The notes under the pieces are model-generated. The model did no database searches. It had not been told where the DNA came from and saw only the letters and a program-made list of their open reading frames with translations. A stretch of 21,011 bases of DNA, from assembly GCA_964558465.1 (NCBI GenBank), contig CAZLEF010000106.1, forward strand, positions 1 to 21,011, written 5' to 3'. A program made the translations under genes and the position numbers. This DNA comes from JACJYC01 sp964558465. Its GTDB lineage: Bacteria; Bacteroidota; Bacteroidia; Chitinophagales; Saprospiraceae. Positions 1 to 6,646 of this stretch are shown here, one piece after another. Within the stretch, counting starts at the first letter, position 1. Every line of letters begins with the position of its first letter.

Positions 1-333
1 GCCGATCATCAATGCTCCTTATAATAACGGCAGCTCCAAACAATTTATCTGCAAGTTGCAGCCGGATCTTTCGCCAGCCACGGTTCCATCGCCTCTTTAT
101 TCATCTTCACGTTACAAAGATTCATCAAAATTTTGCCTGAAACAAGTACAAAAATTAATTGTTGTGAAAAAAATATGGAATTGGTTTCAATTCAATTAAA
201 TGATAATCAGTTAATTAACTGATTAAAAAGTGAAAATTCAACATTTCTTTTTGATCGGATACGCGGCAGAATATTGAATTTTTTTTTGCCTTGCCATGGA
301 ACACCGATGGAAATCAGCCGGAAAAGCGCCGGA
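1..333. other. AT-rich left edge, no secure gene
   Basis: No convincing gene lies here. On the plus strand the frame starting at base 2 is open for about 65 codons to a TAA near 199, without a start codon inside the window; it could be the 3' end of a gene running in from the left. On the minus strand, one frame reads WNRGWRKIRLQLADKLFG off the left edge but has stops just upstream and no ATG. I cannot choose between these. From about 130 the DNA becomes very AT-rich and holds two small inverted repeats: GAATTG/CAATTC at 178-193 and a 22-base palindrome at 204-225. Confidence 0.3.
204..225. repeat. 22-base perfect palindrome
   Basis: The half-site TAATCAGTTAA is followed directly by its exact reverse complement, with no loop. 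It lies about 110 bases beyond the stop of the minus-strand M28 peptidase. The sequence is almost entirely A/T, so it could be a weak terminator, a regulator binding site or chance in AT-rich DNA. The lack of a loop argues slightly for a protein-binding site. Confidence 0.35.
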
Positions 334-1563
334 TCATTCAAAGTGAACATCGAAAGTAAGTTCCTCGCCGCCTCTCCTGACGACCACCTTTGTTTTGTCC
401 CCCTGATTGAATTTTCCAAGGCCTTCCATGTAGCCGTAAATATCTTTCACTTTTACCTCACCCAACTGGATGATAACATCGCCATCCTTCAGACCGGCTT
501 TTGAGGCGGGTTTACCTTCTACAACCGAGTCGATCCGCATGCCTTCCACCTGGGTGACATAGTCTGGCATAACCCCCATAGAGACTTTGAAACGGGAAGT
601 TCGTTTTTCCTCGCTTTCGTCCTTGGTTTTGGTAAAAGCCAGTTTCTCTTCGTCATCCAGCCTGGCGATCATTTCGATGATGTAGTCCGTCACCGAAAGC
701 AGCCCCTGGAAATTGATGAGGTGGGCGTCATCTGCGGGTTTATGGTATTCGCGGTGCTGGCCCGTGAAAAAATGAAGTGCCGGAATATTCTTCAGGTAAA
801 AGGAAGTATGGTCGGAAGGGCCAATGCCGGAATCGGAGGTATTGACGGAGATGCTGTCTACCTGGATGCTCTGCAGGAGGGTTTTCCAGGCGGGCGAGGT
901 GCCGGTTCCGCTGATGGCGAGCACTTTTTCGGGGTTCAGCCTGCCCACCATATCCATATTGATCATGTAGCTGACCTTTTCCAGGTCGATGGTCGGATGG
1001 TTGGTAAAGTATTTGGAGCCGACCAGGCCGAGTTCTTCCCCTGAAAAGCCGATAAAGAGGTAGTTGCTCTGTTTGTTGTTGCCTTGGGCCAGCCAGGTGG
1101 CAATGCGAATGAGGGCGGCTACTCCGCTGGCATTGTCGTCGGCGCCGTTATGGACGGCCGGTTCGCCGGCAGATAAGGAACTGAATGCGCCCAACCCCAA
1201 ATGGTCGTAGTGTGCGCCGATGACCACGGTTTTGGCCGCCCCGTTGTCCAGGTAACCAATGACGTTGCGGCCGGTACGGGGTTCTCCGCCCTGTGCATGC
1301 GGGTTGGGGTTGAAATTGAAATCAAAAGGCTGGAAATAACCATTGTCGCTACCGGCAGGTTTGAGGCCGATCTGGCGGAAGCGGAAAGCGATATATTCTG
1401 CTGCCAGTTGCTCGCCTTTGGCGCCGGTTTCACGGCCTTCCAGAAAATCGGAAGAAAGGTAAACCACGTCTGTTTTTAAGGCTTGCATAATATCCTGATC
1501 CTGGGCAAACAACCCGGCGGAAAGGAACATCGGCAACACAAGGAAGAAGGATAAACGGTTCAT
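334..1563 (-). CDS. secreted M28-family metallopeptidase with C-terminal PDZ domain
   Basis: A zinc aminopeptidase-like enzyme, predicted to act outside the cytoplasm on peptide N-termini. Residues 1-20 form a signal peptide ending LFAQ. The M28 set is visible in order, numbered from the ATG at 1563: GAHYDHLG (zinc His about 118, Asp about 120), GADDNASG (bridging Asp about 142-143), SGEELGLVGS (catalytic and zinc Glu about 176-177), NMDMVG (zinc Asp about 204) and YHKPADD (zinc His about 274). All expected metal ligands are present. Residues about 330-409 form a PDZ domain (SVVEGKPASKAGLKDGDVI), a combination common in Bacteroidota M28 enzymes. An in-frame TTG six codons upstream (1581) exists, but the ATG directly precedes the signal peptide and a promoter-like sequence overlaps the TTG. 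The gene is divergent from the GSCFA gene. The substrate is unknown. Confidence 0.93.
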   Translation of the reverse strand: MNRLSFFLVLPMFLSAGLFAQDQDIMQALKTDVVYLSSDFLEGRETGAKGEQLAAEYIAFRFRQIGLKPAGSDNGYFQPFDFNFNPNPHAQGGEPRTGRNVIGYLDNGAAKTVVIGAHYDHLGLGAFSSLSAGEPAVHNGADDNASGVAALIRIATWLAQGNNKQSNYLFIGFSGEELGLVGSKYFTNHPTIDLEKVSYMINMDMVGRLNPEKVLAISGTGTSPAWKTLLQSIQVDSISVNTSDSGIGPSDHTSFYLKNIPALHFFTGQHREYHKPADDAHLINFQGLLSVTDYIIEMIARLDDEEKLAFTKTKDESEEKRTSRFKVSMGVMPDYVTQVEGMRIDSVVEGKPASKAGLKDGDVIIQLGEVKVKDIYGYMEGLGKFNQGDKTKVVVRRGGEELTFDVHFE

Positions 1564-1578
1564 TTTGCTAATTTTAGG

Positions 1579-1610
1579 CAAATATCAGCATTAACCGCGG
1601 GATACCCAAC
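1579..1610 (-). promoter_or_regulatory. candidate Bacteroidota promoter for the M28 peptidase
   Basis: Read on the minus strand, GTTG (1610-1607), a 20-base spacer and GATATTTG (1586-1579) match the Bacteroidota TTTG / TAnnTTTG consensus with one mismatch in each box. The predicted transcript start near 1573 leaves a leader of only about 10 bases before the ATG at 1563 and would exclude the TTG start at 1581. Confidence 0.4.
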
Positions 1611-1652
1611 AGAGGCTTTGAAAATGACAAAAAAACAACAGAAAGAAAGAAA

Positions 1653-1778
1653 ATGGGTTTCAGGCGCCTTGATAATATGGACCAAAGGCCTGTTTCGGGT
1701 TATGGTGGTGAAAAAAGAAAAGGTTTTAGGCGTGGGGGACGCAGAAGAAGGTATGATTTTGAAAAAAAGCTGACCTGA
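1653..1778 (+). CDS. possible 41-residue Arg/Gly-rich small protein
   Basis: A short frame (MGFRRLDNMDQRPVSGYGG, then an Arg/Lys/Gly-rich run and YDFEKKLT) begins with ATG after an A-rich leader and ends with a TGA inside the left arm of a strong hairpin. The composition is very basic, with an FRRGGRRRR core like RNA-binding RG motifs. I do not recognise a family. A competing 49-residue frame (ATG 1624, stop 1773) overlaps it, so the A/G-rich base composition alone could explain the basic residues. The position just before a terminator-like hairpin, in an otherwise empty divergent gap, is the main support. Confidence 0.35.
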   Translation: MGFRRLDNMDQRPVSGYGGEKRKGFRRGGRRRRYDFEKKLT

Positions 1779-1797
1779 TCAGGGTCAGGTCAGCTTT
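1761..1797. terminator. strong hairpin, probable bidirectional terminator
   Basis: A perfect 13-base-pair stem (AAAGCTGACCTGA at 1766-1778 with its complement at 1785-1797) encloses a 6-base loop. On the minus strand the stem is followed by seven T residues, a canonical intrinsic terminator. On the plus strand only TTT follows. It sits between two divergent genes, so it does not terminate either of them. Candidates are the small 1653-1778 frame on the plus strand or an unannotated minus-strand transcript from 1800-2100. Confidence 0.7.
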
Positions 1798-2039
1798 ACA
1801 GTAGTTAGTTGCTTTTTTCCAAGCATATGGCCGTGTTGCAATAACCGGCTCGCTATTCAGGTTTAAAAGGCATGAGATTAAGATTTGCTACAACTTTCTA
1901 TCGGTTAAGGGATTGTTGTGCAAAAAAAATCAGTCGTCTTACGGTTCAAAAGTACGCCGGATATTTGGAACCTGTCCCTGCCTTATTGTATTTTTATAAG
2001 GCAATTTTTGGTACGGTAACCAGGGGCCGGAAGTGGTCA
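1798..2039. other. gap upstream of the GSCFA gene
   Basis: The plus-strand frame of the next gene stays open back to an ATG at 1872, but residues encoded from 1872 to 2111 look like non-coding sequence and the promoter at 2040-2070 lies inside this stretch. On the minus strand TACTTTTG (near 1950) matches the Bacteroidota -7 box but lacks a -33 partner. I see no RNA gene fold I can name. Confidence 0.4.
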
Positions 2040-2070
2040 TTTGGACAGATGAAACGGCGTGTTAATTTTG
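2040..2070 (+). promoter_or_regulatory. full-consensus Bacteroidota promoter for the GSCFA gene
   Basis: TTTG at 2040-2043 and TAATTTTG at 2063-2070 are separated by exactly 19 bases, matching the Bacteroidota sigma-ABfr consensus TTTG-N19-TAnnTTTG at every defined position. Transcription would start near 2076, 36 bases before the ATG at 2112. This decides the start of the downstream gene against the longer frame from 1872. Confidence 0.65.
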
Positions 2071-2111
2071 CAGTTTTATCCGTCGGTTCGATAAAATGCT
2101 TAAATATTTTC

Positions 2112-3086
2112 ATGCAATTCAGGACACAGTTACCGGTTGAGGCCGCTATTTTTCAAATCGATCACCGCCAAAACTTGTTGGGGATGGGATCTTGTTTTGC
2201 CGAAGAAATAGGCGCCCGGCTGAAAACAGCCAAATTCAGGGTACAGCTCAACCCCTTCGGCATCCTTTACGATCCGCTCTCCATCGGGAGAGGGCTGCAA
2301 AGATTATTGGACGGTCGGACCATTGCGCCCGAAGAACTGTTCCTTCACCAGGGACTTTGGCGGCATTTTGACTTTCACAGCCGTTACGCCCATCCGGACA
2401 GGGAAAAGGCACTGGCGCAAATGAACCATTCCATTCTGCAAACAGGCCAATATCTGCAAGAAACCGATATTCTGATCCTTACCCTCGGTACGGCCTATCT
2501 ATTTGCGGATGGAGAGACGCCCGTCAGCAATTGTCATAAACTGCCTGCCGCCCGGTTTACCCGGCGCAAGGGGGATGTGGATGAAATTTGCAGGGCGTTG
2601 TCCGACCCGGTCCAAGCCCTCCGAAAGGTCAGGCCGGACCTGAAGATCCTGTTGACCGTCAGCCCGGTCAGGCACCTCCGCCACGGAATGGTTGAAAACC
2701 AGCGCAGCAAGGCAACTCTTGTTCTGGCTTCGGAGAAACTGGAAAAAGAACTGGCCGGCGTCCTTTATTTTCCGGCGTACGAACTGCTGCTCGACGATCT
2801 GCGCGACTACCGGTTCTACGCCCGGGACATGGTCCATCCTAATGACCAGGCTATTCAATATATCTGGGACCACTTTCAGCATAGTTTTTTTGATGAAACG
2901 ACCCGCCAACTGGTTCAACGCATCGAGCGGCTGCATCAGGCCATGGCACACCGGCCTTTTTTTCCGGAAACCGAAGAACACCGTCAATTTTTGGCCAATC
3001 AGGTCCGGCAGGTTGCAGAATTGCAGGAAGCCTTGCCCGGGTTGGATTTTTCCCGTGAATTGGCGTATTTTGCCGGCCAAAGGTAA
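2112..3086 (+). CDS. GSCFA-family protein (SGNH-hydrolase-like)
   Basis: A 324-residue member of the GSCFA family, named for the motif seen here as MGSCFAEEIG (residues 25-34). It continues with NPFGILYDP (about 47-55), TLGTAYLF, CHKLPA (141-146), LTVSPVRH and RDMVHPN (238-244). The Ser in GSCFA and the D-x-x-H near the C-terminus resemble the nucleophile and Asp/His pair of SGNH/GDSL esterases, so an acyl-ester hydrolase or transferase activity is plausible but not shown. There is no signal peptide, so it is probably cytoplasmic. The start at 2112 is chosen because a consensus promoter lies 36 bases after its predicted transcript start and because family similarity begins only here. It appears to be a single-gene unit. 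Confidence 0.88.
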   Translation: MQFRTQLPVEAAIFQIDHRQNLLGMGSCFAEEIGARLKTAKFRVQLNPFGILYDPLSIGRGLQRLLDGRTIAPEELFLHQGLWRHFDFHSRYAHPDREKALAQMNHSILQTGQYLQETDILILTLGTAYLFADGETPVSNCHKLPAARFTRRKGDVDEICRALSDPVQALRKVRPDLKILLTVSPVRHLRHGMVENQRSKATLVLASEKLEKELAGVLYFPAYELLLDDLRDYRFYARDMVHPNDQAIQYIWDHFQHSFFDETTRQLVQRIERLHQAMAHRPFFPETEEHRQFLANQVRQVAELQEALPGLDFSRELAYFAGQR

Positions 3087-3088
3087 TG

Positions 3089-3126
3089 CTTCGGCTCCGC
3101 TCAGCAGAATGTTTCGGCTCCGCTTT
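3089..3126. repeat. two copies of a TTCGGCTCCGCT motif after the GSCFA gene
   Basis: TTCGGCTCCGCT occurs at about 3091 and again at about 3114. The first copy continues CAGCAG and resembles, on the opposite strand, the CTGAGGGAAGTCGAAGG stretch at about 13620. It looks like part of a dispersed intergenic motif family. Confidence 0.4.
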
Positions 3127-3202
3127 ATGGTTAAAATTACTCCCCATCAATTGAAACGAATATCTATCCAAAACTGACGTTAAATCCAAATAATCATTTT
3201 CA

Positions 3203-4654
3203 GTGAATAAACCGAATCTTTACCGTTTCGCGTGGGTTGCCTGCGCTTTGTTGATGATTCCCTCTCTTTGCGCTCAAACCGTGGTATCTTCCGAATATCT
3301 GGGGGAACGGTCCAAGGCCACCTTACAAGCGCAATTTGGTCCATTGGTGCAAAACGGGGTCAAATTGTATAAGATCACCTATACCACCCCCGATCCTTTT
3401 AACCAGTTAGACACCGCCTCGGGTCTGGTGGTCACCCCGGTCAGAGAAGGCGACTGGGGATATCCATTGCTTTGTTTTCAGCACGGCACGGTAAATTCCC
3501 GCGCTGATGTTCCGTCCAATCTGCGGGGCGGGTATGAAGCAGGGCTGGTTTTTGGCGGAATGGGATATATTGCCTTGTTGCCGGATTTTCTGGGCCTTGG
3601 CGAATCCAGAGGGTTTCACCCGTATGTGCATGCTGCAACCGAAGCGGCGGTGGCGGTGGATATGTTTCGGGCAACGCGCGCTTTTGTACAAACCCTCGAC
3701 GGCGTATCCCTCAACCCGGAGGAGCAGATTTTTGTCTGCGGGTATTCGCAGGGGGGGCATGCCGCGATGGCGTTGCAGCGGTCGCTGGAACTGGAGCACG
3801 CCGATGAGTTTAACCTGGTCGCGTCGGCCCCCATGTCGGGACCATACAGCATTTCGGGGGCGATGATCGAGCGACTGACAGCCGATGAGGAATATTTTTA
3901 TCCGGCGTATATCCCGAATACGTTTCTCAGCTACAATTATGTATACGGCCTGTATGATTCCATTCAGCAAGCCTTTAAAGAACCCTATGCCGGGTTGATC
4001 CGGCAATACTTTGAGGAAAGGGTCACGCTGTCCGAACTCAATGATACCCTGATCCAGACCCTTACCCTGCTGGAGGGAGCTTCCCAAGCAACATTTATGA
4101 TCCAGGATAGTCTGCTGGATGCGATTCTTAACCAACCGGACCATCCGGTGAATGTTGCCTTGCGCGACAACGACGTCTACGACTGGTCGCCCCAGGCGCC
4201 TACCCGCCTGTATTACTGCATGAACGACGACCAGGTGGTGTACACCAACAGTGTGCTTGCAGACTCGGTAATGAACGCCAACGGCGCCGCCGATCTGGAG
4301 GCCATTGATGTGAACCCGGCAGCCGACCATGGCGGTTGCGTGGAGCCTGCTTTTATTGCAACCATCCTGTTTTTCCTCCAGTACCAGGATATTGCCATGG
4401 TCAGTGAAAGCACCAACCAAACTGCACCTGAGATCGAGGTGGGGCCGACGCCTGCAAGGGATTTTGTGCGGGTGCGGAATGCGCCGGCCGGAACGGAGGC
4501 ATTTTTGTACCATCAGAACGGTGCTTTGGCTGCCCGGGCAATGCGTTTGAATGACGGCGGCCAGGTGGAATTGAGCGGTTTGCCTGCGGGCTTGTATTAC
4601 CTGGTTTTGAGGAAAGGGGAATGGATGACGGTGAGGCGGGTGGTGAGGCAATAA
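3203..4654 (+). CDS. secreted alpha/beta-hydrolase (lipase/esterase-like) with T9SS sorting domain
   Basis: A predicted extracellular esterase, lipase or peptidase of the alpha/beta-hydrolase fold. A signal peptide covers residues 1-24 (cut near CAQ). The catalytic domain spans about 27-400: CFQHG at 91-95 (oxyanion region), LLPDFLGLGES at 125-135, nucleophile Ser182 in GYSQGGHAA, candidate acid Asp342/343 in MNDDQVVY and candidate His376 in AADHGGCV. Residues 410-483 form a type A T9SS C-terminal domain (EVGPTPARDFV, then GLPAGLYYLVL and a basic end), which directs export across the outer membrane by the PorSS machinery. The start is GTG at 3203; no upstream ATG fits and the next in-frame ATG lies inside the signal peptide. 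The domain resembles secretory lipases and tripeptidyl-type hydrolases; I cannot set the substrate. Confidence 0.88.
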   Translation: MNKPNLYRFAWVACALLMIPSLCAQTVVSSEYLGERSKATLQAQFGPLVQNGVKLYKITYTTPDPFNQLDTASGLVVTPVREGDWGYPLLCFQHGTVNSRADVPSNLRGGYEAGLVFGGMGYIALLPDFLGLGESRGFHPYVHAATEAAVAVDMFRATRAFVQTLDGVSLNPEEQIFVCGYSQGGHAAMALQRSLELEHADEFNLVASAPMSGPYSISGAMIERLTADEEYFYPAYIPNTFLSYNYVYGLYDSIQQAFKEPYAGLIRQYFEERVTLSELNDTLIQTLTLLEGASQATFMIQDSLLDAILNQPDHPVNVALRDNDVYDWSPQAPTRLYYCMNDDQVVYTNSVLADSVMNANGAADLEAIDVNPAADHGGCVEPAFIATILFFLQYQDIAMVSESTNQTAPEIEVGPTPARDFVRVRNAPAGTEAFLYHQNGALAARAMRLNDGGQVELSGLPAGLYYLVLRKGEWMTVRRVVRQ

Positions 4655-4882
4655 TGCCGCATTTCTGCTTGGTTTCGTCGTTATTTTTCGGATTTGGGGA
4701 TTGAATGAGGTAAATTGAGCGCCATTCTTTTATAAGCGGTAATATCCATTCTGCACCGGGAAGTCGATGACCATGTTATACCATAAGATTTACCAACTTT
4801 ATGGCAGAATAAGACTCAACGCCCCAAAAACAAAGGATTAAAATAACGGAAACCCTAATGTCGTTTGACAATGGAATTCCGG
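4655..4882. other. gap without gene
   Basis: I see no convincing coding frame or named RNA. A weak inverted repeat (CCATAA/TTATGG) lies near 4780-4805, and a 24-codon frame that starts near 4768 shows nothing recognisable. The rest is leader DNA of the next gene. Confidence 0.4.
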
Positions 4883-4914
4883 ATTGCGGGGGAATTTTTT
4901 TTTTCTTAAATTTG
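4883..4914 (+). promoter_or_regulatory. candidate Bacteroidota promoter for the RraA-like gene
   Basis: ATTG at 4883-4886, a 20-base spacer and TAAATTTG at 4907-4914. The -7 box is a full match to TAnnTTTG and the -33 box has one mismatch. The transcript would start near 4920, giving a leader of about 30 bases before the ATG at 4950. Confidence 0.6.
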
Positions 4915-4949
4915 ACGATTGTTCCAACTTATAAAATAAGTGCCACAAT

Positions 4950-5759
4950 ATGAAATCGTCAACTTTTTTTCCCAATCTTTGGATTTCAACTTTCCTGTTT
5001 GTTTTTGGAGGCGCCAATGCCCAATCCACGACCGGCCCGACCGACGAAGAACTGCTGAAAGCCTTCAAAGGCCTGCGGGTGGCGGATGTGACCGATGGGA
5101 TGGATATTGTGGGCCTGAAAGACGTCGGCTTGCTCAGCACCGGCATCGAGGCATTGTGGAAAGATATTGATCAGTTTTCCCACCACTTTTGCGGCATTGC
5201 GCTTACCGTCCGGTATGTGCCCACCAACCGGCCGACGGCGCCGGCCGACATGGCAGAGTATAAAAAATGGCGCGATCAGTGGTACACCAACCTCTCGGGC
5301 GAGCCGTTTATTGCTGCCATCCAACCCGGGAATGTGATTGTGATCGACAATGCGGGCGACAAGGACGCGGGTTCCACAGGGTCGAACAACAGCATGATCT
5401 GGAAAAGCAAAGGGGCGGTGGGTATTGTTTCAGCCGGCGGAGTGCGCGACACCGACGAGATCATCAAACAGAAAATCCCGGTTTATATGGATATTTCCAA
5501 ACGGGGGAGGGGCATCCGTCCGGGCCGCAATGAACTTGAATCGTTCAACAAACCGGTGGTTGTCGGCGGGGTGTATATCCGCCCGGGCGATGTGATTGTT
5601 GCCGACGGCGACGGGGTTGTCTGCGTGCCCAGGGAACGCGCAGTGGAGGTGGCCGCCGCCGCTGCCGAAGAACTGAGACTGGATAAGGCCGCCCGCCGGA
5701 ACCTGTACAAACAATTGGGTATCCCCTCTGATTTTACGGTGGAGGACGGGAAGAATTGA
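4950..5759 (+). CDS. exported RraA-family / HMG-aldolase-like protein
   Basis: A 269-residue member of the RraA fold family, which covers the RNase E regulator RraA and class II 4-hydroxy-4-methyl-2-oxoglutarate (HMG/CHA) aldolases. The fold is visible as LRVADVTDGM (42-51), IQPGNVIVIDNAG (124-136), AGSTGSNNSMIW (140-151), GAVGIVSAGGVRD (155-167), IRPGDVIVADGDGVVCVP (210-227) and a helical C-terminus. R166-D167-X2-E170 matches the R-D-X2-E/D signature that separates aldolases from true RraA, so a metal-dependent retro-aldol or decarboxylase role is more likely than RNase E control. An N-terminal hydrophobic segment ending GGANAQ looks like a signal peptide, unusual for a family that is normally cytoplasmic. 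ATG 4950 is supported by the promoter upstream. No substrate is evident from neighbours. Confidence 0.87.
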   Translation: MKSSTFFPNLWISTFLFVFGGANAQSTTGPTDEELLKAFKGLRVADVTDGMDIVGLKDVGLLSTGIEALWKDIDQFSHHFCGIALTVRYVPTNRPTAPADMAEYKKWRDQWYTNLSGEPFIAAIQPGNVIVIDNAGDKDAGSTGSNNSMIWKSKGAVGIVSAGGVRDTDEIIKQKIPVYMDISKRGRGIRPGRNELESFNKPVVVGGVYIRPGDVIVADGDGVVCVPRERAVEVAAAAAEELRLDKAARRNLYKQLGIPSDFTVEDGKN

Positions 5760-5829
5760 TTCAGTTTGGCTGTTTGGAACTTTTTTGAACGGATCGGCGA
5801 AAGAGATATGATAAAAAAACATTGGTAAA

Positions 5830-6615
5830 ATGTGGGATGAACTGGAAAGCCTGAGAAAACATTATCAAAACCTTGATCTGCATAACGTCATCGATTATGA
5901 GAAATTTTGTATGATTTCTATAATTTGGCATTCCACCAAAATTGAGGGGTGTTCGCTCACCGAAACGGATACCAAGGTTTTATTGGAGAATAATATTACC
6001 GCAGCCGGGAAACCTCTACAGGACCATTTGATGGTGAAAGACCATTTTGTTGCATTTCAATACATCAAGGAACAAGCCAAAACGAGGCGCAAATTTTCAA
6101 CCGGTTTTATCCAGGAACTTGGAAGTATGGTAATGAGAAGTACCGGTGGAATCATCAAGACGGCATTGGGTGATTTTGATACATCCAAAGGCGATTTGCG
6201 TCTGGTACAGGTGTATGTGGATCAAAAGTATTTCCCGGATTTTAAAAAAATTCCCGACCTGTTGGAACAATATTGCCTGTCGGTCAATGAGCGAATTGAC
6301 CATGTAAATGGGAATGATATTCTGAAATTTTCGGCTGATGTGCATTACAACTTCGTCAATATCCACCCTTTCGCAGATGGAAACGGAAGAACTGCAAGGT
6401 TGTTGATGAATTATATTCAACTCTATCGCAATGAGCCGCTTATCAAGGTGTTTTCAGAGGACAGAGCCGAATATATTGATGCATTGAATAAAACTGAATT
6501 AAACTCAGATCCTGATATTTTCAGAAATTTTATTGCAAGCCAGGAAATTAAATTTCTGCAAGCAGAAATTGATAAATACAAAAAAATAAATAAAGGCTTT
6601 ACGTTAATGTTTTGA
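5830..6615 (+). CDS. Fic-domain protein (predicted AMP-transferase) with N-terminal inhibitory motif
   Basis: A 261-residue Fic protein, predicted to transfer AMP from ATP to a hydroxyl side chain of a target protein in the cytoplasm. The catalytic motif HPFADGNGRTAR is intact at 179-190, with His179 as the general base. STKIEG at 35-40 matches the inhibitory-helix motif (S/T)xxxE(G/N), with Glu39 the residue expected to block ATP binding, making this an N-terminally autoinhibited (class II) Fic. A flap region precedes the active site (around GALGDFDTSKGDLR-type residues, about 111-124). The C-terminal tail is short and Lys-rich with no extra domain. The gene is visibly more AT-rich than the GC-rich genes on both sides, which fits later acquisition. 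It ends 31 bases before the S9 peptidase gene and may be co-transcribed with it. The target is unknown. Confidence 0.92.
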   Translation: MWDELESLRKHYQNLDLHNVIDYEKFCMISIIWHSTKIEGCSLTETDTKVLLENNITAAGKPLQDHLMVKDHFVAFQYIKEQAKTRRKFSTGFIQELGSMVMRSTGGIIKTALGDFDTSKGDLRLVQVYVDQKYFPDFKKIPDLLEQYCLSVNERIDHVNGNDILKFSADVHYNFVNIHPFADGNGRTARLLMNYIQLYRNEPLIKVFSEDRAEYIDALNKTELNSDPDIFRNFIASQEIKFLQAEIDKYKKINKGFTLMF

Positions 6616-6646
6616 TTTTATTTTTTTCACCATTAATGTTTTTGCG

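Noticed and set aside
1624..1773. 49-codon plus-strand frame starting MTKKQQKERK
   Set aside because: It overlaps the 41-codon Arg/Gly-rich frame and shows no recognisable pattern; at most one of the two is real, and this one is the weaker.
1920..1980. tRNA-like GGTTCAAA stretch upstream of the GSCFA gene
   Set aside because: No acceptor stem, anticodon arm or matching T-arm can be built around it.
1872..2111. N-terminal 80-codon extension of the GSCFA gene
   Set aside because: A consensus promoter lies inside it, its codons do not look like the family, and ATG 2112 gives a normal GSCFA N-terminus.
3407..4651. Long minus-strand frame opposite the alpha/beta-hydrolase
   Set aside because: The plus strand has a signal peptide, catalytic motifs and a T9SS tail; the opposite frame has no domain pattern and is a shadow.
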